Below, piece by piece: positions 10,248 to 17,398 of a stretch of DNA of 64,000 nt. The first letter of the stretch is position 1; each line of letters starts with the position of its first letter. The notes beneath the pieces were generated by a model, which did not search any database, had not been told where the DNA came from, and worked only from the letters and a program-made list of their open reading frames with translations. The translations under genes were made by a program, and so were the position numbers. Source of the DNA: Roseiarcus sp963835885 (lineage in GTDB: Bacteria > Pseudomonadota > Alphaproteobacteria > Rhizobiales > Beijerinckiaceae); the NCBI GenBank assembly GCA_963835885.1, contig CAWIHF010000017.1:558001-622000 (forward strand), given 5' to 3'.

Positions 10248-11108
10248 ATGACTGACGCGCCGATGCCGGCCCGGCCAGGTTTCCATCTCGTCAATCCGAG
10301 TCCGTGGCCGATCATCGGAGCCGGCTGCGCGCTGGTGACCGCAATCGGCCTCGTCATGTTCATGCATGGAGTCGGTGGTGGGCCAATTCGTGCTCGCGCT
10401 CGGCGGCGCGGGCGTCCTCTTCACCATGGCCGGCGTGGTGGCGCGACGTGATCCTCGAAGCGCAGAGCGGCTATCACAACGCGCTCGTGCGGCATGGGCT
10501 GACGATCGGCATGATCCTGTTCATCGCCTCCGAGGTGATGTTCTTCGTCGCCTGGTTCTGGGCGTTCTTCGGCTCCGCGATCGATCCGAGCGATCCGCAA
10601 GTCGTGGGCCGGCTCGACTTCACCGGAGGCATGTGGCCGCCGAAGGGCACGGAGGTGCTCGATCCGCTGCGGCTGCCGCTGATGAACACCTTCGTTCTGG
10701 TGACGTCGAGCTTCGCGGTCAATATCGCCCACGATGATCTGCGTGAGGGCAATCGCCAGGGCTTCAAGAACTTTCTGCTGGTCGGGATCCTGCTCGGCGT
10801 CCTGTTCGCGATCACACAGGCCTACGAGTACATACACGCCCCGTTTCCTTTCAAGAATTCGATCTACGGCGCGACCTTTTTCATGGCGACGGGCTTCCAC
10901 GGCGCGCACGTCATCATCGGCGTCATTTTCCTCACCGTCTGCCTTGCGCGCGGCTTGGGCCGGCCAGATGACGCCGCGGCAACACCTCGGATTCCAGTTC
11001 GCCGCCTGGTACTGGCATTTCGTCGACGTGGTGTGGATCTTCCTGTTCAGCTGCATCTACATCTGGGGCTCCTGGGGGGCGCCGATCGAAGGGGCGGCCG
11101 GCGGCTGA
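10248..11108 (+). CDS. ctaE: Cytochrome c oxidase subunit III, three frameshifts
   Basis: Membrane subunit that stabilises the oxidase core. The ATG at 10248 follows AAAAGGAG. Residues 1-43 (FHLVNPSPWPIIGA) are normal. Single extra bases near 10378 and 10436 must be removed to read LALGGAGVLFTM and then WWRDVILEA, the conserved block. The frame then holds through ASEVMFFVAWFWAFF, FVLVTSSFAVNIAHDDL and GFHGAHVIIGVIFL. A third +1 shift near 10966 restores TPRQHLGFQFAAWYWHFVD to the stop at 11108. All three shifts have the same sign and the conserved sequence is otherwise complete, so errors in the sequence are likelier than decay. Confidence 0.87.
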
Positions 11109-11156
11109 GGCTGAGACGAACCAGGCCCGGCGCCAGGGCGCTCGCGGAAGCGCTCG

Positions 11157-11571
11157 ATGACGGATGCAAGCAACGAGACGGAGCCGCTGAAGGGCGTTCA
11201 GGTCGGCATGATCGGCCGCCGGCAGGAGGTCGTCACGAAGGATCTGACGGTCGGCGGCCATGTCGAGGGGATGCCGCTCGTCTACGGCACGCCAATGATG
11301 ATCATGCTGATGGAAAAAGCGTCGGGCGCCGCCCTCGCCGGCCATATGCCGCACGGGATGGGTGACGGTGGGCGCCGAGGTCAACATCCGCCATCTGGCG
11401 CCGACGCCGGTCGGCCGCACCGTCATCGCAACGGCTGAAGTCGTCGAGATCCAGGGGCGCAGCGTGCTGTTCGCGGTCGAGGCGCACGACGGGGACCGCA
11501 AGATCGGCGAGGGCATGCACCGGCGCGGGGCCGTCAATCTGCAAAGCTTCGCCCGGCGCTACGGATTGTGA
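11157..11571 (+). CDS. Thioesterase, fluoroacetyl-CoA-thioesterase-like hotdog fold, one frameshift
   Basis: Small cytoplasmic hotdog-fold acyl-CoA thioesterase; the substrate is unknown. The first part (TVGGHVEGMPLVYGTPMMIMLMEKAS) and the part after a +1 shift near 11358 (TVGAEVNIRHLAPTPVGRTV, LFAVEAHDGDRKIGEGMHRR) together match the FlK-like family in order and length, about 137 residues. The typical catalytic Thr/Glu/His pattern is plausible here (YGTP, MEKAS, H of HLAPTP), but I cannot align it without tools. It ends tail-to-tail with the mscS-type gene. Confidence 0.7.
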
Positions 11572-12440
11572 CGCGCCGCTTCACATGCAGACGTGAAGGG
11601 TCGCTGTCCGCCGGGAATGGTCCTCACGATCTGGGTCGGGGGCAGACCCGCCGCCGCGAGCGCCCGCGCCGCCGCGTCGAGCATCGATCGCTGGATCGGA
11701 GCCGACGCTTTCGCGCGCAACCCAGAACTGGCAGGTCGCCAGCGGCGCGCCGCCGGTCAGATTGGCGACGAACACCTCGGCGCGCGGCTCCTTCAGAACG
11801 CCGGGCTCATCGCCGATCGCCTTGAGCAAAATCGCCTTCGCGCGCTCCATGTCGGCGCCGGGCGCAAAGCCGACGTTGAAGCTGACGAGGCGGCCGGCGG
11901 TGCGCGAATGGTTGCGCAGCGGGAATGTCCAGATGGCCGAGTTCGGCGCGAAAACGAAGAGGCCGTCGTAGGTTTCGAGCGTGCAGGCGAACAGGCCAAT
12001 CTCCTTGACCGTGCCGGCGAACGGGGTTCCGCTGACGATCTCGATATAGTCGCCGACGCGGAAGGGCCTGAGCCACAAGCAGCATGATGCCGGCCGCGAT
12101 GTTGGCGAGCGTCCCTTGCAAGGCGAGGCCGATCGCCAGGCCCGCCGCGCCGAGGGCGGCGAGGAGGGATGCGGTCTGCACGCCAATCTGGCTCAACGCC
12201 GCGACGAACGCCACGATGAGGACGCCGTAGCGCGCGGCGGAGGCGAGCGCCGGACGCGCGGTTGCGTCGATATGGCCCGTGCGCGCCAGCGCCTCGGCAC
12301 GTCGTGCGGGCCGCCCATTTCGCCGCGACGCCTCCTGCGACGAGGATGGCGACAGCGAGAATGAGCCGCGGGAGAAGCAATTCCGCCGACGTCAAGGCGA
12401 AATCGGAGAGCCTCTGCAATACGGTCGGGATGGGCGTCAT
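11559..12440 (-). CDS. MscS-family mechanosensitive channel, three frameshifts
   Basis: Small-conductance mechanosensitive channel of the inner membrane, which releases solutes on hypo-osmotic shock. From the ATG at 12440 there is a hydrophobic segment (LLLPRLILAVAILVAGGVAA). After a +1 shift near 12296 come HIDATARPALASAARYGV and the pore helix AGLAIGLALQGTLANIAAG. After a +1 near 12076 comes the beta domain with RPFRVGDYIEI. After a third +1 near 11680 the C-terminal alpha/beta domain reads to a stop at 11559, overlapping the 3' end of the convergent thioesterase by 13 bases. All motifs fit MscS. The C-terminal boundary is the least certain part. Confidence 0.78.
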
Positions 12441-12575
12441 GCGTTTTTGAACCCGAGCCTCGGCATGCGCCGATATCGGCGCCGCGTCTTTTCGCCGCTC
12501 GCAAAGCCGGGCGTCAATCTGTTATGAAGGCGAAAGCCGCCAAGCGCGTCGGCTGTCGTCGACCGGGAGGGACCC

Positions 12576-12942
12576 ATGCTGGAACGCATTCAGGACGCGC
12601 CCGTCCACACGCTCGCGCTGAAGGCCAGCGGAACGATCTTGGCGCAGGACATCGAGGCGGCGATCGAGGCGGCGCTGGGCTCGACCAACGCCGCGACCGG
12701 CCTCGTCGTGGTGATCGACCGGGATTTCGACGGCTATTTCGCCGAACTCGCCCGCGGGCTCGCCAACGCGTCGCTGGCGCACCGGTCGCTGGTCAAGCTC
12801 GCCGTCGTCGACCGACGTCGACCGGATGGACGAAGCCAGGCTCAGCGGCTTCGGCGTATCGGCCGTCCCGATCCGGCTGTTCGCCCCGCAGGACCGCAAC
12901 GCCGCGTTCGACTGGGCGGAGGGGGCGCGGCGCGGCGAATAG
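12576..12942 (+). CDS. SpoIIAA-like / STAS-domain small protein, one frameshift
   Basis: A protein of about 121 residues resembling the SpoIIAA-like (DUF3478) family; its function is unknown, and members are proposed to bind lipids or act in regulation. The ATG at 12576 has GGGAGGG upstream. The first 78 residues alternate strand and helix (HTLALKASGTILAQDIEAAI, ATGLVVVIDRDFDGYFAEL). A +1 shift near 12812 gives DVDRMDEARLSGFGVSAVPI and RLFAPQDRNAAFDWAEGAR, typical of the family end, to a TAG at 12942. Without the shift the frame wanders into low-complexity Arg-rich sequence. Confidence 0.65.
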
Positions 12943-12960
12943 CGACGCTGAAGCCCCTGT

Positions 12961-12982
12961 TCCGCCCTGTTCGCAGGGCGGA
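12961..12982 (+). terminator. Stem-loop after the SpoIIAA-like gene
   Basis: Perfect 9-bp inverted repeat TCCGCCCTG/CAGGGCGGA closed by a TTCG tetraloop, 19 bases after the upstream stop codon. There is no T-run, so it may stabilise the mRNA 3' end or act with Rho rather than terminate alone. Confidence 0.45.
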
Positions 12983-13160
12983 AAACAGGCGAATCGGGCC
13001 TTTCGGCCTCCCTCTGACCCGGCGGAAAGCGCGGTGTATCAACGGCTTGCGCGCGAATGCTGAACGAACGAGCCGAGACAGTCACAGGCAGGCGATTTGC
13101 GCTTATCAGGGGGCGTAACAGGCGGCGGGGAAGCGAAAACAGGCGAGAAACCCGCTCCGC
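12983..13160. repeat. Intergenic cluster of short AACAGGCGA-like repeats
   Basis: This gene-free stretch carries several copies of a short motif around AACAGGCGA: near 12984 (AAAACAGGCGAAT), 13088 (CAGGCAGGCGATT), 13119 (GTAACAGGCGG) and 13138 (AAAACAGGCGAGA). Spacing is irregular, so it is not a CRISPR array. A related AACAGCGAA cluster is found at 48404-48597. Function unknown. Confidence 0.5.
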
Positions 13161-13246
13161 CGCGCCCGGAGCCCCGGGTCGGATGATAATCTCATCATAA
13201 CGTATTGATATAAAACGGCAAATATCATACTGTACTGTTTTTGTTC

Positions 13247-13275
13247 TTGACGAACGCGGACAAAGCCGATACTGT
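13247..13275 (+). promoter_or_regulatory. Predicted sigma70-type promoter before the phage island
   Basis: TTGACG (13247) and TACTGT (13270) are separated by exactly 17 bases, in a locally AT-rich stretch (13190-13250) unlike its surroundings. The expected transcript start is about 13282, which is only a few bases before a terminator-like hairpin. Confidence 0.42.
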
Positions 13276-13285
13276 GCTTTCATGG

Positions 13286-13309
13286 CCCTCGTTCGAGCGA
13301 GGGTTTTTT
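13286..13309 (+). terminator. Rho-independent terminator / attenuator-like hairpin
   Basis: CCCTCG/CGAGGG stem with a TTCGAG loop, followed directly by six T. It sits between the predicted promoter and the ParB-like start at 13348, so it would attenuate that transcript or end a very short RNA. Confidence 0.6.
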
Positions 13310-13347
13310 CGTTCCGCCGCTCGCTTTCGGCAAAGGTCAACATTCTC

Positions 13348-14217
13348 ATGAACCATCCGTTTCACGCCGCCGGAGGGATTGCCGTCCGCTGGCTTCCGGT
13401 CGAGGCTTTGACACCCGATCCGAACAACGCGCGCCTCCATTCCGCCCGGCAGATAGCGCGCATCGCCGACAGCATTTTGGCCTTCGGGTTCAACGTCCCG
13501 GTCCTGGTCGACGGCAAGGGCGGCGTGCTGGCGGGCCACGGCCGGCTGCTCGCCGCCCGGCGGCTGGGGTTGAAGGAGGTCCCGACCATTGCACTCGACC
13601 ATCTCGACGAGGCCGGGCGCCGCGCCTTCACGATCGCCGACAACCGCCTCGCCGAGCTCGCCTCCTGGGACCAAGGGCGGCTCGCCGTCGAGCTCGAGGC
13701 GCTCAACAGCCTCGATCTCGATTTCTCCCTCTCGGCGACCGGCTTCGAGCTGAAGGAAATCGAGCTGAAGGTTGGCGGCGATCGGGGATCGCGTCAACAG
13801 AGGCGCGGTCCGCCGGTTGCGCGGGCGGGCGACGCCTGGGCGCTCGGGCCGCATCGGCTCGCCTGCGCACTTGCGCGCGAGGCCGAAGCCTTTTTGGCGA
13901 TCGACGCGGCGATCCGCCGATGGCAGGCGCTGTCCGGGGAAAGCGCCCGCCTTCACCCGGGCGGCGAAACTTTCGCTTCCGTCGGGCGCGCCAGGCGCGG
14001 AATCCGCCGGAAACCCGCTCCTGCGAACGAGCTTTCGCGCGAACGCATACCCTCGCCACCTGCGGGGGTAAGCCAGGGCGGCGGGTCGGGTCCTTCTTCT
14101 CCGGGCGCCCGCGGCGACCAAAAAAATCGGAAAATTGGGCGTGACCCCCCACCCCAACCCGCCCTCGCAAGGGGGGCGGGAGCACGCACGAGAAACGCGG
14201 AAGGCAGGGTCCGATGA
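13348..14217 (+). CDS. ParB/Srx-fold domain protein, probably an internally deleted ParB-methyltransferase
   Basis: The N-terminal 150 residues are a ParB-like nuclease fold of the kind found in phage and island DNA-modification proteins (VEALTPDPNNARLHSARQIA, GKGGVLAGHGRLLAARRLG, ADNRLAELASWD). In complete relatives a GDAWALGPHRL-like linker leads into an N6-adenine or N4-cytosine methyltransferase ending in an AIxxAIRRWQ motif. Here RAGDAWALGPHRLACA is followed within about 16 residues by AIDAAIRRWQALSGESARL, so the catalytic methyltransferase core appears deleted. After about residue 215 the sequence is Pro/Arg/Gly-rich read-through of repeat-like DNA, so the natural stop is lost. Position before DUF5681 and the terminase matches phage packaging loci. 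Probably not a working methylase. Confidence 0.68.
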   Translation: MNHPFHAAGGIAVRWLPVEALTPDPNNARLHSARQIARIADSILAFGFNVPVLVDGKGGVLAGHGRLLAARRLGLKEVPTIALDHLDEAGRRAFTIADNRLAELASWDQGRLAVELEALNSLDLDFSLSATGFELKEIELKVGGDRGSRQQRRGPPVARAGDAWALGPHRLACALAREAEAFLAIDAAIRRWQALSGESARLHPGGETFASVGRARRGIRRKPAPANELSRERIPSPPAGVSQGGGSGPSSPGARGDQKNRKIGRDPPPQPALARGAGARTRNAEGRVR

Positions 14218-14618
14218 GGCGCGGACCGCTCGGCCTTACTCCCCCGGAAAAGGGCGCTGAACCGGCCGTCCGGCGCCTGCCGCCGGTGGCGAGCCGCTTC
14301 CGCCCCGGCCAGTCCGGCAACCCGCGCGGACGGCCGAAGCGCCCCCGCGGCGTCGGTGCGATCGTGGCCAAAGCGCTCGCCGAAAAGGTCGAGGCGAAGG
14401 AGAATGGCCGGCGGCTCCGCATGACCAAGCTCGAGGCGGCGGTGACCCAGCTCGTCAATCGCGCCGCCAACGGCGACCAGCGCGCCACCCAATTCGTTTT
14501 CGCCCTCCTGCACGACGATCCCGGCCCGGTCACGCCGCCGCCGCCCGAACAGCTCTCTGAGGGCGACGCCCTGGTCATGGCCGAGCTCGTGCGGCGCCTC
14601 TCGCGGCAGCCGGAATGA
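14214..14618 (+). CDS. DUF5681 domain protein, phage packaging locus
   Basis: A 134-residue protein with the hallmark RFRPGQSGNPRGRPKRPRG at about 28-46, followed by a helical region (GVGAIVAKALAEKVEAKENG) and VTQLVNRAANGDQRATQFVF. DUF5681 proteins usually precede the large terminase and are thought to have a small-terminase-like or DNA-binding role; this is inferred from context, not shown. The start overlaps the ParB-like stop (ATGA). In this copy about 2.8 kb, including two exported proteins, separates it from the terminase, whereas the remnant copy at 21.2 kb has them adjacent. Confidence 0.75.
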   Translation: MRRGPLGLTPPEKGAEPAVRRLPPVASRFRPGQSGNPRGRPKRPRGVGAIVAKALAEKVEAKENGRRLRMTKLEAAVTQLVNRAANGDQRATQFVFALLHDDPGPVTPPPPEQLSEGDALVMAELVRRLSRQPE

Positions 14619-14663
14619 CCGTGGCGCGGCCCCCTCTCGGACTTCGCCCGGCGGAGGCGGACG
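14586..14663 (+). repeat. Direct repeat, left copy flanking the exported-protein cargo
   Basis: This stretch covers the last codons of DUF5681 plus the following GCGCGGCCCCCTCTCGGACT and CGGAGGCGGACG. It recurs at 17152-17226 with a few substitutions and a 3-base gap, and in a third, degraded form near 21356-21422. The first two copies bracket the two exported-protein genes. Confidence 0.7.
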
Positions 14664-14722
14664 ACGTCCAACTGCCCACAGGGCTCTAATGAATTCCTCC
14701 GCAAAGAGTTGAAGGATCGTCC

Positions 14723-16459
14723 ATGAAACATGCTTTCCTAATCACCACGCTTGCAACGCTGCCCGCGTTCGGCCTTGCCTGCCCGGCGCTCGCGCAGACT
14801 TCCGGGGCTTTCTCGGCGACATTGAACGGCTTTCAGCCAACGCCGGCCTATTCGCAGCTCTCGGCGTCGAACGTATCCAGCAGCGTCTTGCTCCCGTTCG
14901 GCACGACAGTCATCGTCTACAACAATGGCCCAAACGCGGCCTACGTTACGCTCGGCAATTCCACCGTGACGGCGACCACGGAGGGCGCTTTGATCCAGCC
15001 GAGCAATTGGATGGCGTTTGCCGCCGGCGCGAACGCCTATCTCGCCGGCATCACCTCTTCGGGCACTACCACGCTGACCATCTCAGGCGGCATGGCCGGC
15101 GCCGACGTCTCGATCCCGACCGGATCGGCCGGCTCGCCAAACGCCAATGTGGTCTCGGTCCAAGGCGTTTCCGGCGCAACCGCTCTTCCCGTCACCGGAA
15201 CCTTCTGGCAGCCGACGCAGCCCGTCTCGCTCGCCTCGCTTCCAGCGCTAGCCGCCAGCGCGAACACGATAGGCGCGGTGACCCAGGCGAGCGGGCCGTG
15301 GAGCTTCAACCTGACGCAGATCAACGGCGCCGCGGTCAACACGGGAAAGGGCGCGTCGAGCACAGGCACAGCCCGCGTCGCTCTTTCGAGCGACAGCCCG
15401 GGCGGCGCGCTCGCGAACCCCGGATTTAATTACATAACGGACGGGACGCATACAGTCTCGGTCAAGGCAGGTTCGACTTCCGCCGCTTCCACAGATCAGT
15501 CGCTCGTCGTCCAGATCAATCCGCAGCAAACTCCCGCCGTCAGTCTTTCACAGATCAACGGCTCCGCCACCGCGACATCGGCGACCGGAGTGCAGGAAGT
15601 CGGCGTCGTCGGTCATGCCGGTGCGTCCCTCGACGCGACGTTGAGCCCGGGCGCTGCGCCAACGAACATGGTCGTCGGCGGTCTTCAATACAACAGCAGC
15701 ACGCCAACGCTCAGCAACGGGCAGACAGTCGCGTTGCAGAGCGATTCTTCTGGCAATCTCAATGTGAATATCGCCGCTGCAATCCCGTCGGGCTCGAATA
15801 CGATCGGAACCGTTAATCTCGGAGCCTTGAACGGTGCGGCGACAGCGGCGAACCAGCCGGCGCTTAACGCTGACGGGGGGGCCCTCGCGCACGTGACCAA
15901 CCTTCCCGCAACGCAGGCCGTGTCCGCCGCCTCGCTGCCTCTGCCGTCGAACGCCGCGCAGGAGACCGGCGGCAACTTGGCGACTGTCGCATCGAACACG
16001 AAGAGGACGAACGCCGGAACGTCGGCCTCGAACGCGCTGCCTGTTCAGGGCGTAGCCGGCGGAGTCGCGATTCCGGTCAGCGGAACATTCTGGCAACCGA
16101 CACAGCCGGTCATTCCGCAGCTGCAGATTTCGAACGGTCTGAGCAAGGCCGCGATGATCGGCGTAACCAACAGCGCCGTGCCGGTTTTCAGCGGCCAGCA
16201 TCAACTCATGAAAGTCGATTGCGACAACAACAACACGTCCCTGACGTATTTGCAAATGTTCGACGCAACCTCGGGCGTGACGGTCGGGACAACGGCGCCG
16301 AGCGACTTCAAGCCGTTGCAGCCGGGCCTCGGCGGCGGATGGATGGCCCCGCTTGTGGGGGCGCAATACTCTACCGGCCTGATGGTGGCAGCGACGACCG
16401 GCCCGGACAACGGGCTTGCGCCCCCGACGACGATCAATTGCTCTTTCTTCTACAATTAG
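14723..16459 (+). CDS. Exported repeat protein of unknown function (island cargo)
   Basis: I do not recognise a named family. The 578-residue protein begins with a clear signal peptide (MKHAFLITTLATLPAFGLAC, cleavage near ALAQ-TSG) and has AAGGA before the ATG. The mature part is rich in Ser, Thr, Ala, Gly, Asn and Val and almost free of Cys until the end. It has a beta-rich, tail-fibre-like look with repeated units: ALPVTGTFWQPTQPVS near 155 and AIPVSGTFWQPTQPVI near 452, plus recurring QINGAA/QINGSA and LPATQAVSAASL. Such VSGTFWQ repeats occur in phage structural proteins, but a signal peptide is unusual for one. It is co-directional with the next exported gene, 9 bases away. Probably an envelope or surface protein carried by the island. 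Confidence 0.6.
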   Translation: MKHAFLITTLATLPAFGLACPALAQTSGAFSATLNGFQPTPAYSQLSASNVSSSVLLPFGTTVIVYNNGPNAAYVTLGNSTVTATTEGALIQPSNWMAFAAGANAYLAGITSSGTTTLTISGGMAGADVSIPTGSAGSPNANVVSVQGVSGATALPVTGTFWQPTQPVSLASLPALAASANTIGAVTQASGPWSFNLTQINGAAVNTGKGASSTGTARVALSSDSPGGALANPGFNYITDGTHTVSVKAGSTSAASTDQSLVVQINPQQTPAVSLSQINGSATATSATGVQEVGVVGHAGASLDATLSPGAAPTNMVVGGLQYNSSTPTLSNGQTVALQSDSSGNLNVNIAAAIPSGSNTIGTVNLGALNGAATAANQPALNADGGALAHVTNLPATQAVSAASLPLPSNAAQETGGNLATVASNTKRTNAGTSASNALPVQGVAGGVAIPVSGTFWQPTQPVIPQLQISNGLSKAAMIGVTNSAVPVFSGQHQLMKVDCDNNNTSLTYLQMFDATSGVTVGTTAPSDFKPLQPGLGGGWMAPLVGAQYSTGLMVAATTGPDNGLAPPTTINCSFFYN

Positions 16460-16468
16460 GAGCCCGGA

Positions 16469-17044
16469 ATGTCCCGGACGACAGCTGCGGCTGTTCTGAC
16501 GCTCTCCGTCGCGCTCGCCTCACATACGGCTTCGGCGACGATGGACACGCAATCCATCACCGCATCGAGCGTAGGCCATGGGGGCTACAGCATCCGCCAG
16601 GAGATCCCGGCGCCGCAAGGGCCGCTCGGGCGGATTCGTCTCTCGTCGAAGAGCATGGGCGGCCCGGTCCGGACCGATCGTGTCAGCATCTGTACGGTCG
16701 GCCCTTCAGGCGATTGCGTCGGGCTCCCGGTCGAGGTCGCCTTTCTGGCCCGTTGCGGAACGGGGTGCGCCGGAGGAAGCGTCGGTCACGGCTTCACTCT
16801 CGCCGCGACAAACGCGATCGCTGTCAGCGATTGGATTCCTGTCTCACCGGCGGCGCGCGAGCTCGTCGTTATTTACGACATCCCATCGTCAGCGCCTGGA
16901 GACATCGCCAACTCGAGCGGAACGTCCGGAGTCATGTCGTGGTATGCGGCCGTTCCTCTCATTCAAACTCAGGCGAGCAGCGTCGGGGCCTCGTCCATGA
17001 TGCTCAACGGCTTTCCGTCCATGATGCTCAACGGTGTTCAATGA
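16469..17044 (+). CDS. Small exported protein of unknown function (island cargo)
   Basis: A 191-residue protein with a signal peptide (MSRTTAAAVLTLSVALASHT, cleavage around ASA-TMD). It contains four Cys (ICTV, GDCVG, ARCGTGCAGG), possibly forming disulfides in the periplasm, and a beta-rich middle (FTLAATNAIAVSDWIPVSPA, RELVVIYDIPSS). It ends in a short duplication, SSMMLNGFPSMMLNGVQ. It starts 9 bases after the larger exported protein, so the two form one transcription unit. The stop overlaps (ATGA) the short DUF5681-like remnant that follows. No homologous family recognised. Confidence 0.55.
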   Translation: MSRTTAAAVLTLSVALASHTASATMDTQSITASSVGHGGYSIRQEIPAPQGPLGRIRLSSKSMGGPVRTDRVSICTVGPSGDCVGLPVEVAFLARCGTGCAGGSVGHGFTLAATNAIAVSDWIPVSPAARELVVIYDIPSSAPGDIANSSGTSGVMSWYAAVPLIQTQASSVGASSMMLNGFPSMMLNGVQ

Positions 17045-17184
17045 ATAGACATACTCGATTTCGCTGGCTCCTCGCCGACAATCCTGACCGGCCGGCGCCG
17101 CCTCGGCCGCCCCAGCGGGTCGGCGAGAGCAACAAGCTGGTCGTCGCCGGGCTCGTGCGGCGCCTCACCCGGAGGCAGGAATGA
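17041..17184 (+). pseudogene. DUF5681 C-terminal remnant
   Basis: The 47 codons from the ATG at 17041 end in GLVRRLTRRQE, and LLADNPDRPAPPRPPQ resembles LLHDDPGPVTPPPPEQ of the full gene at 14214, which ends ELVRRLSRQPE. It is therefore a diverged duplicate of the DUF5681 tail, placed between the cargo genes and the terminase. It marks the right edge of the inserted cargo. Confidence 0.6.
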
Positions 17185-17226
17185 TGGCGCGGCCCCCTCT
17201 CGGACTCCGCCCGGCGGAGGCGGACG
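17152..17226 (+). repeat. Direct repeat, right copy flanking the exported-protein cargo
   Basis: Matches 14586-14663: CTCGTGCGGCGCCTC, then GGAATGA, GGCGCGGCCCCCTCTCGGACT and CGGCGGAGGCGGACG. The span between the two copies is about 2.5 kb. Confidence 0.7.
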
Positions 17227-17302
17227 CGGACGCCCCCTCCACCGCCGTTCCGGCGGTCCCCCTCCCCGATTCTCGGGGGAGGAGAGCAGCGGCGCCGCCT
17301 TT

Positions 17303-17345
17303 CCTCCCCCGCCTCGCGGGGGAGGGGAACCATGCGAAGCATGGT
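17303..17345. repeat. Paired palindromic intergenic element (REP-like)
   Basis: Two adjacent hairpins: CCTCCCCCGC-CTC-GCGGGGGAGG (17303-17325) and ACCATGC-GAA-GCATGGT (17329-17345). A closely similar pair occurs at about 21530-21562 in the duplicate locus, and a related element lies at 49907-49945. Such GC-rich palindromes are common between genes in alphaproteobacteria. Confidence 0.6.
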
Positions 17346-17398
17346 GGAGGGGGTCGGCGCCGAATCCCCTCGCCCCTCAGCCTAACCCTCTCGCCGCC

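Noticed and set aside
10365..10440. Separate small genes in the ctaE region
   Set aside because: The pieces join into one subunit III sequence once two single bases are removed.
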